The translations under genes and the position numbers were made by a program. The notes beneath the pieces were generated by a model that was not told the origin of the DNA, ran no database searches, and saw nothing but the letters and a program-made list of their open reading frames with translations. From Roseburia faecis (GTDB lineage: Bacteria; Bacillota; Clostridia; Lachnospirales; Lachnospiraceae), in assembly GCF_001406815.1 (NCBI RefSeq), contig NZ_CVRR01000007.1, positions 1 to 64,000 of the forward strand: 64,000 bases of DNA, read 5' to 3'. This document shows positions 14,696 to 25,232 of this stretch, piece after piece. Each line of letters starts with the position of its first letter. Within the stretch, counting starts at the first letter, position 1.

Positions 14696-16696
14696 GTGCA
14701 GAATTCACAACAAATCTTCAAACTTCATTCCGAATACAAACCGACCGGTGACCAGCCGCAGGCAATTGAAAAATTAGTCAAAGGATTCAAAGAAGGCAAC
14801 CAGTTTGAAACGCTGCTGGGTGTGACCGGTTCGGGAAAGACCTTTACGATGGCAAATGTCATTCAGGCACTGAATAAGCCAACGCTGATTATTTCCCACA
14901 ACAAGACACTGGCGGGGCAGCTGTACGGAGAAATGAAAGAATTTTTCCCGGAGAATGCCGTCGAGTATTTTGTTTCCTACTATGATTATTATCAGCCGGA
15001 AGCGTATGTGCCGCAGTCGGACACTTATATTGCGAAAGATTCTGCGGTCAATGATGAAATTGATAAGCTGCGCCTTTCTGCCACGGCAGCACTGGCGGAG
15101 CGAAAAGATGTCATCATCGTGGCATCTGTCTCCTGTATCTATGGCATTGGTAGTCCGGATGACTATATGAACATGATGGTTTCCCTGCGTCCCGGAATGG
15201 AGATTGACCGTGATGATGTGATCAAGGGACTCATTGACATGCAGTACACGCGCAACGAGATGGATTTTAAGCGTGGTACGTTCCGGGTGCATGGCGATGT
15301 ACTGGAGATTTTTCCGGCGAATAATACCGACACGGCGATCCGTGTGGAGTTTTTCGGAGATGAGATCGACCGGATTACGGAGGTGGATGTGCTTACCGGA
15401 GAGATCAAATGTATATTAAAGCATGCGGCTGTGTTTCCGGCGTCCCATTATGTGGTGCCACAGGAAAAAATGAACGCAGCGTGTGACCGTATCGAGGCAG
15501 AACTGGAAGAGAGGGTCAGGTATTTTAAGGGGGAGGATAAGCTGCTGGAAGCGCAGCGTATCGCGGAGCGCACGAATTTTGATATTGAAATGATGAAGGA
15601 AACCGGATTTTGTAGCGGCATCGAAAACTATTCCCGCCATCTGGCAGGACGTGCCGAGGGAGAAATGCCGGAGACACTGATGGATTATTTTCCGGACGAC
15701 TTTCTGATTATTGTGGATGAGTCCCACATTACGATTCCGCAGGTGCGTGGAATGTATGCAGGGGATCGCTCAAGGAAGCAGACACTGGTGGACTATGGAT
15801 TCCGTCTGCCGTCCGCACTCGATAACCGCCCGCTTAATTTTGAAGAGTTTGAGAGCAAGATTGATCAGATGCTGTTTGTATCAGCTACGCCGAATGTCTA
15901 TGAGAACGAGCATGAATTGCTGCGTGTGGAGCAGATTATCCGTCCGACCGGACTTCTGGACCCGGAGATTTCCGTGCGACCGGTTGAGGGGCAGATCGAT
16001 GATCTGATCGGGGAAGTTAACAAAGAGACGAAAAATCACCATAAAGTGCTGATCACGACACTGACCAAGCGAATGGCGGAGGATCTGACACAGTATATGA
16101 GCGAACTTGGCATCCGTGTAAAATATCTGCACTCGGATATTGATACCTTAGAGCGTGCAGAGATTATCCGTGACCTGCGTCTGGACGTGTTTGATGTACT
16201 TGTCGGTATCAACCTGCTGCGGGAGGGACTGGATATTCCGGAGATTACGCTTGTGGCGATTCTGGATGCGGATAAGGAAGGATTCCTTCGTTCCGAGACT
16301 TCACTGATCCAGACCATCGGACGTGCGGCAAGAAACAGTGAGGGACATGTAATCATGTATGCGGATAAGATCACGGATTCCATGCGTGTGGCCATTGATG
16401 AGACGGAGCGCCGCCGCAAGCTTCAGCAGGCATACAATGAGGAACATGGAATCACACCGAAGACCATCCAGAAATCGGTGCGTGATCTGATTGCAATCTC
16501 CAAAAAAGTGGCAGCAGAGGAGATGGAATTTGATAAAGATCCGGAATCCATGAGCCGCAGGGAATTAGAAAAACTGATCGGGGACATCCAGAAGAAGATG
16601 AAGAAAGCTGCCGCAGAACTCAATTTTGAGGCGGCGGCAGAGTATCGTGATAAGATGGTGTCACTGAAAAATATGCTGCGTGATATTGAAAAATAA
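14696..16696 (+). CDS. uvrB: Excinuclease subunit UvrB, reconstituted with an island-derived 5' end
   Basis: A full-length 666-residue UvrB, the damage-verifying helicase-like subunit of nucleotide excision repair. Seen: Walker A GVTGSGKT (about residue 42), the beta-hairpin region with tyrosines ([12 protein letters not shown]), DESH, SATPNV, IGRAARN and a C-terminal UVR domain (EFDKDPES to EAAAEYRD) that binds UvrC. Translation starts at GTG 14696 behind CCAGGAGGTG. The first codons ([16 protein letters not shown]) come from the island side; from 14744 the sequence repeats the native copy at 1417-1656. The protein should be fully functional. uvrA follows after 32 bp, so the whole uvrBA operon now depends on the island promoter and LexA box. 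Confidence 0.97.
   Translation: MQNSQQIFKLHSEYKPTGDQPQAIEKLVKGFKEGNQFETLLGVTGSGKTFTMANVIQALNKPTLIISHNKTLAGQLYGEMKEFFPENAVEYFVSYYDYYQPEAYVPQSDTYIAKDSAVNDEIDKLRLSATAALAERKDVIIVASVSCIYGIGSPDDYMNMMVSLRPGMEIDRDDVIKGLIDMQYTRNEMDFKRGTFRVHGDVLEIFPANNTDTAIRVEFFGDEIDRITEVDVLTGEIKCILKHAAVFPASHYVVPQEKMNAACDRIEAELEERVRYFKGEDKLLEAQRIAERTNFDIEMMKETGFCSGIENYSRHLAGRAEGEMPETLMDYFPDDFLIIVDESHITIPQVRGMYAGDRSRKQTLVDYGFRLPSALDNRPLNFEEFESKIDQMLFVSATPNVYENEHELLRVEQIIRPTGLLDPEISVRPVEGQIDDLIGEVNKETKNHHKVLITTLTKRMAEDLTQYMSELGIRVKYLHSDIDTLERAEIIRDLRLDVFDVLVGINLLREGLDIPEITLVAILDADKEGFLRSETSLIQTIGRAARNSEGHVIMYADKITDSMRVAIDETERRRKLQQAYNEEHGITPKTIQKSVRDLIAISKKVAAEEMEFDKDPESMSRRELEKLIGDIQKKMKKAAAELNFEAAAEYRDKMVSLKNMLRDIEK
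14744..14983 (+). repeat. Right copy of the uvrB-derived direct repeat
   Basis: Matches 1417-1656 with five mismatches, all in its right half. Continuity of the uvrB frame beyond it shows that the right half is host sequence. Confidence 0.9.
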
Positions 16697-16728
16697 AAAC
16701 AGGGACGTTACCGACAGGAGGAAATAAA

Positions 16729-19575
16729 ATGCCGAGAAAACAGAGAAAGTACATTAAAATACGTGGGGCTAATGAGCACAATTTAAAAGCAATTGACGTA
16801 GATATTCCGAGAGATGAATTTGTTGTTTTAACGGGATTGTCCGGATCGGGAAAATCATCACTTGCATTTGATACAATTTATGCGGAAGGCCAGCGGCGCT
16901 ATATGGAGTCTTTGTCTTCCTATGCAAGACAGTTTTTAGGACAGATGGAAAAACCGGATGTAGAGTCAATTGAGGGACTTCCACCGGCAATCTCCATTGA
17001 TCAGAAATCGACGAACCGAAACCCGCGTTCCACCGTCGGAACCGTGACGGAAATTTATGATTATTTTCGACTGCTGTATGCCCGCATAGGAATTCCACAT
17101 TGTCCGAAGTGTGGACGTGCCATCGAGAAACAGACGATCGATCAGATGGTAGATGCCGTGATGAAACTGCCGGAACGCACACGCATCCAGATCCTTGCGC
17201 CGGTTGTGCGCGGGCGTAAGGGCGAACATCAGAAATTATTCGAGAAAGCAAAAAAAAGCGGTTATGTGCGTGTGATCGTGGACGGAAATATGTATGAACT
17301 TTCGGAAGAAATTCCGATGGATAAAAACATCAAACACAATATTGATATTGTGGTAGACCGTCTGGTGGTAAAACCCGGAATTGAAAAACGTCTGACCGAT
17401 TCCCTGGAAAATGTTTTTGAGCTGACCGAGGGAAATGCGATTGTAGATGTGGTGGACGGGGAACCAATGAATTTTTCCCAGAATTTTGCGTGCCCGGATT
17501 GCGGAATCAGTGTGGATGAGGTGGAACCGCGAAGTTTTTCGTTTAATAATCCGTTTGGTGCCTGTCCGGTCTGCTACGGACTCGGTTACAAGATGGAGTT
17601 TGATGAAAATCTCATGATTCCGGATAAGACACTGTCTATTTCCGAGGGGGCAATTCAGGTAATGGGCTGGCAGTCCTGCACCGATCCGTCCAGCTATACC
17701 TATGCTACCCTAAAAGCGTTGTCGGAAGGATATGGATTTTCTCTCGATACACCATATAAAGATCTGCCAAAAGAAATCCGGCATATGCTCATTCATGGCG
17801 GAGATGGCCGGATATTAAAGGTGCATTATAAAGGACAGCGTGGAGAAGGCGTCTATGATCTGAACTGGGAAGGCCTTATTAAAAATGTCGAGCGCCGTTA
17901 CCGGGAGACGGGATCGGACACGATGAAGCAGGAATATGAGCAGTTTATGCGTATTACACCGTGTGCTGCCTGCCATGGACAGCGTCTGAAGCAGAGTTCT
18001 CTTGCGGTTACGGTTGCAGACAAAAATATATATGAGATGACCGATATGTCGGTAAAAGATCTCGTGAAATATCTGGCGGAAATGCAGCTGACGGAACAGC
18101 AGCAGTTCATCGGCAATCAGATTTTAAAGGAAATCCGTGCCCGTGTGGGCTTTTTGCAGGAGGTAGGTCTGGATTATCTGACATTGACACGTGCGACCGG
18201 AACCTTGTCCGGAGGAGAGGCGCAGCGCATCCGCCTGGCTACCCAGATCGGTTCCGGACTGGTCGGCGTGGCATATATTCTGGATGAGCCGAGTATCGGA
18301 CTGCATCAGCGGGACAATGACAAGCTGCTGCATGCACTGATGAATCTTAAGAATCTGGGAAATACGCTGATTGTCGTGGAACATGATGAGGATACCATGC
18401 GTGCGGCCGACTACATTGTGGATATTGGTCCGGCAGCCGGCGTCCATGGTGGAGAAGTCGTTGCGGCCGGTACTGCGGCGGATATCATGAAATGCAAAAA
18501 ATCCATTACCGGCGCTTATCTGAGCGGCCGGATGAAGATTCCGGTACCATCGGAACGGCGCAGACCGACCGGATTTCTTACCATCAAAGGAGCGCGGGAA
18601 AATAATCTGAAAAATATTGATGTGCAGGTTCCGCTTGGTATCATGACCTGTATCACCGGAGTATCGGGATCGGGAAAGAGTTCCCTGACCAATGAAATTC
18701 TGTATAAGCATCTGGCGCGAACTTTAAACCGGGCACGCTGCATCCCCGGAGATCACGATGATATTCTGGGTGTGGAACAACTGGATAAGATTATCGATAT
18801 TGATCAGTCACCGATCGGACGCACACCGCGTTCGAATCCGGCAACCTATACCGGTGTGTTTGACATGATCCGTGATCTGTTTGCGGCAACTCCGGATGCA
18901 AAGGCACGTGGATATAAGAAGGGACGTTTCAGTTTCAACGTCAAAGGCGGACGCTGTGAGGCCTGCAGCGGAGATGGTATCATAAAGATCGAGATGCATT
19001 TCCTGCCAGATGTGTATGTGCCGTGTGAAGTCTGCGGAGGCAGACGTTATAACCGTGAGACACTTGAGGTGCGCTATAAAGGAAAGACGATCTATGATGT
19101 GCTGGATATGACGGTGGAAGAGGCACTGGAGTTTTTTAAAAATGTACCAACGATCCACCGAAAGATTCAGACACTGTACGATGTCGGACTTTCCTATGTA
19201 AAACTGGGACAGCCTTCCACAGAATTATCCGGAGGAGAAGCGCAGCGTATCAAACTTGCCACAGAACTGAGCAAACGAGGAACGGGAAAAACCATTTATG
19301 TACTGGATGAGCCAACCACCGGACTGCATTTTGCGGATGTACACAAGCTGGTGGAGATTCTCAGAAAGCTTTCGGACGGCGGAAATACCGTTGTCGTCAT
19401 CGAGCATAATCTGGACGTTATCAAGACGGCTGACTATATCATTGATATGGGACCGGAAGGCGGTGACGGTGGCGGAACCGTGATTGCACAGGGGACTCCG
19501 GAGGAAATCTGCAAAGTTCCGGAATCGTATACCGGTCAGTTTTTAAAACCGTATCTGGAATCGAAGAACGTATAA
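16729..19575 (+). CDS. uvrA: Excinuclease subunit UvrA
   Basis: A 948-residue dimeric ATPase that scans for bulky DNA lesions and loads UvrB. It has two ABC-type modules: Walker [10 protein letters not shown] (about residue 37) and GVSGSGKSS (about 645), and two signature motifs LSGGEAQRI. Zinc-binding cysteines are seen at [19 protein letters not shown] and [16 protein letters not shown]. Length is normal for the family. AGGAGG lies before the ATG. It is co-transcribed with uvrB, so it shares the SOS control described above. Confidence 0.98.
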   Translation: MPRKQRKYIKIRGANEHNLKAIDVDIPRDEFVVLTGLSGSGKSSLAFDTIYAEGQRRYMESLSSYARQFLGQMEKPDVESIEGLPPAISIDQKSTNRNPRSTVGTVTEIYDYFRLLYARIGIPHCPKCGRAIEKQTIDQMVDAVMKLPERTRIQILAPVVRGRKGEHQKLFEKAKKSGYVRVIVDGNMYELSEEIPMDKNIKHNIDIVVDRLVVKPGIEKRLTDSLENVFELTEGNAIVDVVDGEPMNFSQNFACPDCGISVDEVEPRSFSFNNPFGACPVCYGLGYKMEFDENLMIPDKTLSISEGAIQVMGWQSCTDPSSYTYATLKALSEGYGFSLDTPYKDLPKEIRHMLIHGGDGRILKVHYKGQRGEGVYDLNWEGLIKNVERRYRETGSDTMKQEYEQFMRITPCAACHGQRLKQSSLAVTVADKNIYEMTDMSVKDLVKYLAEMQLTEQQQFIGNQILKEIRARVGFLQEVGLDYLTLTRATGTLSGGEAQRIRLATQIGSGLVGVAYILDEPSIGLHQRDNDKLLHALMNLKNLGNTLIVVEHDEDTMRAADYIVDIGPAAGVHGGEVVAAGTAADIMKCKKSITGAYLSGRMKIPVPSERRRPTGFLTIKGARENNLKNIDVQVPLGIMTCITGVSGSGKSSLTNEILYKHLARTLNRARCIPGDHDDILGVEQLDKIIDIDQSPIGRTPRSNPATYTGVFDMIRDLFAATPDAKARGYKKGRFSFNVKGGRCEACSGDGIIKIEMHFLPDVYVPCEVCGGRRYNRETLEVRYKGKTIYDVLDMTVEEALEFFKNVPTIHRKIQTLYDVGLSYVKLGQPSTELSGGEAQRIKLATELSKRGTGKTIYVLDEPTTGLHFADVHKLVEILRKLSDGGNTVVVIEHNLDVIKTADYIIDMGPEGGDGGGTVIAQGTPEEICKVPESYTGQFLKPYLESKNV

Positions 19576-19661
19576 AATAGCGAAAATGCACAGATTTTTG
19601 TCCCGGGAACAGAGAGATTCCTTAAAATTTAATTAAAATGCTTTAACCTATAAAAAAATGT

Positions 19662-19689
19662 TTGAAAAATGGGATGAATTGTATATAAT
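19662..19689 (+). promoter_or_regulatory. Promoter of mbl
   Basis: TTGAAA (19662-19667), 16-bp spacer, TATAAT (19684-19689), about 105 bp before the mbl start. No clear terminator follows uvrA. Confidence 0.65.
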
Positions 19690-19793
19690 GTTACTGTATG
19701 CATAAAAATATGATTAACTGCAGATTTGCGCCATAAACGCAGATCAGATTTTGATAAAGAAAGATAAAAAGAAAATAGGAAGGGGCATTCGGG

Positions 19794-20789
19794 ATGATCG
19801 GATCAGATATCGGAATTGATTTAGGTACTGCGAGTATTTTAGTATATATTAAAGGAAAAGGTGTTGTATTAAAAGAGCCTTCCGTTGTTGCATTTGACAG
19901 AGATACCAATAAAATTAAAGCAATCGGTGAGGAAGCAAGACTGATGCTTGGAAGAACACCGGGAAACATTGTGGCAGTCCGTCCTCTTCGCCAGGGTGTG
20001 ATTTCAGATTATACCGTCACAGAGAAGATGATCAAGTATTTCATCCAGAAAGCACTTGGAAAGAAGAGCTTTCGCAAGCCGCGCATCAGCGTCTGTGTAC
20101 CGAGTGGTGTTACAGAGGTTGAAAAGAAAGCCGTAGAGGATGCAACTTATCAGGCAGGAGCCCGCGAAGTAGAGATTATTGAGGAACCAATTGCAGCAGC
20201 AATCGGTGCCGGTATTGATATTTCCAGACCATGCGGAAACATGATCGTAGATATCGGAGGAGGTACTTCGGATATCGCAGTCATTTCTCTGGGTGGTTCT
20301 GTTGTGAGCACTTCCGTGAAAATTGCAGGAGATGATTTTGACGAAGCCCTGGTCCGCTATATGAGAAAGAAACATAATCTTTTGATCGGTGAGCGTACCG
20401 CAGAAGATATCAAGATCAAAATTGGTACATGCTACCCACTGGCACAGAATGAGACGATGGATGTCCGTGGCCGTAATCTGGTAACCGGTCTGCCAAGAAC
20501 CATTACGGTAAGCTCTGAGGAGACAGAGGAAGCTCTGCGTGAGGCAACATTACAGATTGTGGAAGCTGTACATTCCGTACTGGAGAAAACTCCACCGGAA
20601 CTGGCAGCAGACGTTGCAGACAGGGGAATTGTCCTGACAGGTGGCGGCTCCTTGCTTCGCGGTCTGGAGGAACTGATTGAAGAACGTACCGGAATCAACA
20701 CGATGACGGCAGAGCATCCTATGACCTGTGTAGCAATCGGAACCGGAAAATATGTAGAATTCCTTGCAGGAAAAAGAGACGAGGATTAA
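19794..20789 (+). CDS. mbl: MreB-like rod-shape protein (Mbl)
   Basis: A 331-residue bacterial actin that guides lateral wall synthesis at the membrane. Seen: the phosphate-1 motif GIDLGTASI at the N-terminus, IGGGTSDIAVIS (phosphate 2) about residue 155, and the adenosine loop LTGGGSLLRGL about 283. The family paralogue is chosen as Mbl because the next genes are two FlgF/FlgG-like rod genes, the same order as mbl-flhO-flhP in Bacillus subtilis. It is followed by a terminator, so the flagellar genes have separate control. Confidence 0.9.
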   Translation: MIGSDIGIDLGTASILVYIKGKGVVLKEPSVVAFDRDTNKIKAIGEEARLMLGRTPGNIVAVRPLRQGVISDYTVTEKMIKYFIQKALGKKSFRKPRISVCVPSGVTEVEKKAVEDATYQAGAREVEIIEEPIAAAIGAGIDISRPCGNMIVDIGGGTSDIAVISLGGSVVSTSVKIAGDDFDEALVRYMRKKHNLLIGERTAEDIKIKIGTCYPLAQNETMDVRGRNLVTGLPRTITVSSEETEEALREATLQIVEAVHSVLEKTPPELAADVADRGIVLTGGGSLLRGLEELIEERTGINTMTAEHPMTCVAIGTGKYVEFLAGKRDED

Positions 20790-20794
20790 TGCAT

Positions 20795-20820
20795 AAAGTG
20801 CGCGTTTATGCGCACTTTTT
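20795..20820 (+). terminator. Terminator after mbl
   Basis: AAAGTGCGC pairs with GCGCACTTT around a short loop, followed by a T-run. Confidence 0.85.
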
Positions 20821-20832
20821 ATCGCATGTCTA

Positions 20833-20860
20833 TAAAGCTCGTGAGGGCATTGGCCGATAT
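20833..20860 (+). promoter_or_regulatory. Sigma-D (sigma-28) type flagellar promoter
   Basis: TAAA (20833-20836), 16-bp spacer, GCCGATAT (20853-20860), close to the TAAA-N15-GCCGATAA consensus of motility sigma factors. It lies 33 bp before the first flagellar rod gene. Confidence 0.8.
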
Positions 20861-20892
20861 AAATTAAAACTGTGAAAATTGAGGTGTCATAA

Positions 20893-21693
20893 ATGGTAAA
20901 AGGATTGTATACCGCCCATACGGGAATGGTAAACGAAATGAAGCGTCTGGATATTCTGGCAAATAATCTGGCAAACGCAGACACAACAGCATATAAAAAA
21001 GAAGGAACGACGAGTCGTACTTTTGCCGATGAGATGTCTTTGCGCATTAAGGATTCTTCTAATATGGGGATTCCGAAAAAGCTTGGAGATATTACATATG
21101 GGGTTCACCTTGGGCAGGTATATACGGATTATTCCACGGGAAATTTCAAGGTGACAGATAACACCACAGATTTTGCGATTGAAGGAAATGGTTTTTTTGC
21201 CGTGGCATTCACGGACAAGCAGGGAAATACTTCTGTGAAGTATACGCGGGATGGAGCCTTTACCGTAAATAAAGAGGGGTATCTGGTGACGAAGGATGGC
21301 GATTATGTTTTAAATGCCACTGGTGCAATGAATGGCGATCCGGGTCAGAATAATTATATACGTCTGGATCCAAATGCTGCGATTACCGTGAATAAACTGG
21401 GATACGTCATGCAGAATAACCAGATTGTCGGAACGATCGGCATGGTGGATGTGGATAATTATGACTATCTTGAAAAATACGGTGAGAATCTGTATAACCT
21501 TCTTCCGGGAGGAAACCGGATTGCAACAGATGCCAATATAGAGCAGGGCACACTGGAGACTTCCAATGTAAATGTTGTAAATGAGATGGTAAATATGATT
21601 ACAATTCAGAGAGCCTATGAGGCAGGACAGAAGGTAATCACTTCCATAGATGGAACACTTGACCGGGCAGTTAACAATGTCGGTAAAGTATAA
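20893..21693 (+). CDS. flhO: Flagellar basal-body rod protein, FlgF/FlhO type
   Basis: A 266-residue rod/hook protein. The N-terminal motif (HTGMVNEMKRLDILANNLAN) and the C-terminal helix (NVNVVNEMVNMITIQRAYE) are the paired coiled segments of axial flagellar proteins. It probably forms part of the distal rod outside the membrane. It is preceded by GAGGTG and a sigma-D-type promoter and followed after 37 bp by a second rod gene. FlgF and FlgG are hard to separate by eye; the position next to mbl favours the FlhO name. Confidence 0.88.
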   Translation: MVKGLYTAHTGMVNEMKRLDILANNLANADTTAYKKEGTTSRTFADEMSLRIKDSSNMGIPKKLGDITYGVHLGQVYTDYSTGNFKVTDNTTDFAIEGNGFFAVAFTDKQGNTSVKYTRDGAFTVNKEGYLVTKDGDYVLNATGAMNGDPGQNNYIRLDPNAAITVNKLGYVMQNNQIVGTIGMVDVDNYDYLEKYGENLYNLLPGGNRIATDANIEQGTLETSNVNVVNEMVNMITIQRAYEAGQKVITSIDGTLDRAVNNVGKV

Positions 21694-21730
21694 TAGTCGC
21701 TGAAAGACCGCAAGGAGGAAATAGAAGCGT

Positions 21731-22549
21731 ATGATGAGATCACTTTATACTGCGGCAACCGGAATGATTGCGCAGCAGACAAATCTGGATACAATTTCAA
21801 ATAACCTGTCCAATGTGAATACGACAGGTTATAAGACGGAACGTACCGAGTTTAAATCTTTACTGTACCAGACACTGCAGACAAAGACAACGACGGCAAA
21901 TGGTGCCAATAAACCGGTAGGTGCACAGGTAGGACTCGGAACCAGAGTGGCAGCGACCATGTCCAACTATACGCAGGGGGCGCGTGAAGAGACAGAGATT
22001 CCGACCGATTTTGCACTGGAAGGAAAGGGATTCTTTGCCGTGCGGGGTGTGGATGGACAGACATATTACACCAGAAACGGTAACTTCTCCTGGAGTCAGG
22101 ATTCGAATGGAAACACAATTCTGGCAACCTCAGAGGGGCTTCCGGTATTGGATTCCAGAGGAAATACCATTCGTGTGCCGAGAGGCGTATCTTCGGAAAG
22201 CATGGTATTTTCGAGCAATGGAACGATTGGCTATAAAGATGCAACCGGCAATGTAGTGTCATTAAACCAGTCTTTTGGAATCTATCAGTTTAACAATCCG
22301 GCAGGACTGGAGAAAATGTCAGGAAGCAAACTTGCAGCGACTGCAGCTTCGGGAAATCCGATGCTGGAGGGACAAAATGCAGGATTGACGAAGACCGGTG
22401 TATATCAGGGCTACATCGAAGCTTCAAATGTACAGGTTGCTGATGAGATGGTAAATATGATCATTGCACAGCGTGCATATGAATTAAATTCCAAGGCAAT
22501 CACGACCTCGGATTCCATGCTGGAGACGGCAAATAACCTGAAACGATAG
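21731..22549 (+). CDS. flhP: Flagellar distal rod protein, FlgG/FlhP type
   Basis: A 272-residue paralogue of the preceding gene. SLYTAATGMIAQQTNLDTIS at the start and VADEMVNMIIAQRAYELNSK at the end are classic FlgG features. It should extend the rod through the wall and join the hook. AGGAGGAAA precedes the ATG; two adjacent ATG codons (21731, 21734) make the exact start uncertain by one codon. Same operon as flhO and the FlgJ-like gene. Confidence 0.9.
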   Translation: MMRSLYTAATGMIAQQTNLDTISNNLSNVNTTGYKTERTEFKSLLYQTLQTKTTTANGANKPVGAQVGLGTRVAATMSNYTQGAREETEIPTDFALEGKGFFAVRGVDGQTYYTRNGNFSWSQDSNGNTILATSEGLPVLDSRGNTIRVPRGVSSESMVFSSNGTIGYKDATGNVVSLNQSFGIYQFNNPAGLEKMSGSKLAATAASGNPMLEGQNAGLTKTGVYQGYIEASNVQVADEMVNMIIAQRAYELNSKAITTSDSMLETANNLKR

Positions 22550-22587
22550 GCAGCGATTCGGAATTACTTACATAAGAGGGATATACT

Positions 22588-22935
22588 ATGGATATTTCAT
22601 CAATCAGTACAAATTATACGGTTGCAAATGCAGACAAAAGTGCAGAGCAGAGCAATTCTCTTCAGAGTTCATTAAAGAATATTTCATCGGACTCTTCAGA
22701 GGAACAATTAAAAGGTGTCATCAAAGATTTTGAATCTTATTTTGTGGAGCAGGTCATCAAACAGATGAAAGATACATTTACCTCGGATGATGACGGGGAT
22801 TCTACGATGTCACAGTACAAAGATCTGTATATGGATCAGGCAATCGAGACGGTGGCAGATGAAATGGTGGATCAGATCGGAGAAAGCTATACACAGACAC
22901 TGTATGAGCAGATGAAACGTAATATTGGCCAGTAG
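22588..22935 (+). CDS. FlgJ-like rod-binding protein without muramidase domain
   Basis: A 115-residue protein matching only the N-terminal scaffold part of FlgJ: FESYFVEQVIKQMKDTF, then GDSTMSQYKDLYMDQAIE and a final amphipathic segment. It caps the growing rod. The peptidoglycan-hydrolase half found in proteobacterial FlgJ is absent, as is usual in Firmicutes. Third gene of the sigma-D operon; a terminator follows. Confidence 0.85.
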   Translation: MDISSISTNYTVANADKSAEQSNSLQSSLKNISSDSSEEQLKGVIKDFESYFVEQVIKQMKDTFTSDDDGDSTMSQYKDLYMDQAIETVADEMVDQIGESYTQTLYEQMKRNIGQ

Positions 22936-22957
22936 TAACATCAGCACAAAGAAAAGA

Positions 22958-22987
22958 GGAGAGACTGTTTACAACAGTCTCTTTTTT
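22958..22987 (+). terminator. Terminator of the flagellar operon
   Basis: GAGACTGTT (22961-22969) pairs with AACAGTCTC (22973-22981), followed by TTTTTT. Confidence 0.9.
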
Positions 22988-23006
22988 AGAGAATGGGGAA
23001 CATATT

Positions 23007-25232
23007 TTGGAAGAGAATCTTGAGAGCATTGAAGGATATGTAGATCACATCATCTATCGAAATGCAGACAACGGATATACCGTACTTGTTCTGGTGTGTA
23101 ACGAAGAAGAAGAGACTTGTGTGGGGGTATTTTCGGATATTGCCGAGGGAGAAAACATTAAGGCAAAGGGAAGTTATACAGAACATCCGACTTACGGCAG
23201 ACAGTTTCAGGTAAAGAGTTTCGAAGAAAAGGCACCACAGGATGAGGTGGCAATTGAGCGGTATCTGGGATCAGGGGCGATCAAAGGGATCGGAATTGCC
23301 TTAGCGGCAAGGATTGTGCGAAGATTCAAGGCAGATACCTTTCGTATCATTGAAGAAGAACCGGAGCGGCTGGCGGAGATCAAAGGCATTAGCCAGAGAA
23401 AGGCTATGGAAATCGCGGATCAGGTGAATCAGAAAAAAGATCTCCGGCAGGCAATGATTTTTTTGCAGCAATACGGGATCAATACCACACTTGCAGTGAA
23501 AATATATAAAACATACGGGCAGGAAATATACGGAATACTGAAAGAAAATCCATATCGTATGGCAGATGATGTGGAAGGGGTCGGATTCCGCACGGCAGAT
23601 GAGATCGCATCTCGTGTGGGAATCCGCACCGATTCCGATTTCCGGATTCGAAGCGGTATCCAGTATGTGCTGCTGCAGGCTGCCGGAGAGGGGCATACCT
23701 ATCTGCCGATGCAGGAACTGACGCAGCGGGCAAGCCGGCTTCTTGAGGTAGACCCGGAGCACATCGAGCAGCATTACATGAATCTGGCGATGGATCGCAA
23801 GATCATTATGCGCCAGGTGGAAGACAGTACGCAGATCTATGCGGCAACCTATTTTTATATGGAGGCAAATACCGCTACCCGTCTGACACAGCTGAATGCT
23901 GTGTTTGATGTTCCGGATATCGAAATTGAGGACAGAATCCGAAAGATTGAAAAGAAGACGGGAATGGATCTTGATGAGCATCAGGTAGAAGCGGTAAAGG
24001 AAGCCGTAAGAAACGGTGTTCTCGTGATTACCGGAGGTCCCGGAACGGGAAAAACAACGACGATCAATACGATCATCCGGTATTTTGAATTATCCGGAGA
24101 AGATATTATGCTGGCGGCACCGACCGGACGGGCAGCAAAGCGCATGAGCGAAACCACCGGGTATGAGGCACGGACGATTCACCGGATGCTCGAACTGAAT
24201 GGCGGAATGGAAGGAAATGCCGGATTTGAGCGCAATGAACAAAATCCGCTGGAGACCAATCTCATCATTATTGATGAGATGTCGATGGTGGATATTTCCC
24301 TGATGAATTCCCTGCTGAAAGCAATTTTGCCGGGCACGCGTCTGATCCTGGTGGGAGATGTGAATCAGCTGCCGAGTGTAGGGGCGGGAAGTGTGCTGAA
24401 GGACATTATTGATTCGAAGATGTTTCCTACGGTAATGCTGACAAAAATTTTCCGACAGGCAAGCACCAGTGATATTATTGTCAATGCGCATAAGATTAAC
24501 CGGGGAGAAAAAGTCAGCCTGGATAACAAGAGCATGGATTTCTTTTTCCTGAAGCGTTATGAGGCAGATAAAATTATCAACGTTACGCTGCAGCTGATCA
24601 AGCAGAAACTTCCGAAATTTGTGGGGGCAAGCGAATACGATATCCAGGTGCTTACGCCTATGCGGAAAGGGCTGCTCGGAGTAGAACGTCTCAATACGAT
24701 TCTGCAGATGTATCTGAATCCGCCATCGGACAGAAAAAAGGAGAAAGAGCATGGGGCGATCGTTTTCCGGGAAGGCGATAAAGTCATGCAGATCAAAAAT
24801 AATTATCAGCTGGAATGGGAGATCCGCAGCAAATATGGACTCTGCATAGACAAAGGAACCGGGGTGTTTAACGGAGATACCGGAATTATTGAAGAGATCA
24901 ATGATTTTGCAGAGACCATCACGGTAAATTTTGATGAAGGGCGTATGGTGGAATATTCGTACAAACTGCTGGATGAGCTGGAACTTGCGTATGCTGTGAC
25001 GATCCATAAATCACAGGGATCGGAGTATCCGGCCGTTGTCATTCCGCTTCTTTCCGGACCCCGCATGCTTATGAACCGGAATTTATTGTACACAGCGGTT
25101 ACAAGAGCAAAGAAATGTGTTACGATAGTGGGAGATGATACAACATTTGAACAAATGATTGAGAATAATTCCCAACAGAGACGTTACAGCGGTCTGAAGG
25201 ACCGGCTGTTGGAAAATAAGGAGGAAGCGTAA
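23007..25232 (+). CDS. recD2: RecD2-type 5'-3' DNA helicase
   Basis: A 741-residue SF1B helicase not bound to RecBC. An N-terminal OB-like region and helix-hairpin-helix repeats (GIGIALAARIV, IKGISQRKA, VEGVGFRTADEIA) precede the motor: Walker A GGPGTGKTTT (about residue 345), DEMSMVD, QLPSVGAGS and a C-terminal TIHKSQGSEYP. It acts in replication-fork and mismatch-repair tolerance in Firmicutes. The start is a TTG at 23007 with GGGGAAC upstream; it follows a terminator after only 20 bp, so the promoter must be within the flagellar operon end or depend on read-through. Confidence 0.92.
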   Translation: MEENLESIEGYVDHIIYRNADNGYTVLVLVCNEEEETCVGVFSDIAEGENIKAKGSYTEHPTYGRQFQVKSFEEKAPQDEVAIERYLGSGAIKGIGIALAARIVRRFKADTFRIIEEEPERLAEIKGISQRKAMEIADQVNQKKDLRQAMIFLQQYGINTTLAVKIYKTYGQEIYGILKENPYRMADDVEGVGFRTADEIASRVGIRTDSDFRIRSGIQYVLLQAAGEGHTYLPMQELTQRASRLLEVDPEHIEQHYMNLAMDRKIIMRQVEDSTQIYAATYFYMEANTATRLTQLNAVFDVPDIEIEDRIRKIEKKTGMDLDEHQVEAVKEAVRNGVLVITGGPGTGKTTTINTIIRYFELSGEDIMLAAPTGRAAKRMSETTGYEARTIHRMLELNGGMEGNAGFERNEQNPLETNLIIIDEMSMVDISLMNSLLKAILPGTRLILVGDVNQLPSVGAGSVLKDIIDSKMFPTVMLTKIFRQASTSDIIVNAHKINRGEKVSLDNKSMDFFFLKRYEADKIINVTLQLIKQKLPKFVGASEYDIQVLTPMRKGLLGVERLNTILQMYLNPPSDRKKEKEHGAIVFREGDKVMQIKNNYQLEWEIRSKYGLCIDKGTGVFNGDTGIIEEINDFAETITVNFDEGRMVEYSYKLLDELELAYAVTIHKSQGSEYPAVVIPLLSGPRMLMNRNLLYTAVTRAKKCVTIVGDDTTFEQMIENNSQQRRYSGLKDRLLENKEEA

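Larger units (their letters stand above)
1656..14743. mobile_element. Integrated, probably immobilised genomic island inserted in the 5' part of uvrB
   Basis: About 13 kb between the two uvrB repeats. It has a tyrosine integrase remnant at its right end, a relaxase/MobC pair, an excisionase-like HTH domain, a toxin-antitoxin pair, transposon remnants and a restriction/defence operon, and it is more AT-rich than the flanking uvr genes. AATTCGTCGA occurs near both ends (1777-1786 direct; 14594-14603 direct; 14637-14646 inverted), as integrase arm sites would. No conjugation channel genes are visible, so this would be a mobilisable rather than self-transmissible element. The integrase lacks its N-terminal half, which suggests that it can no longer move by itself. 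Confidence 0.85.
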
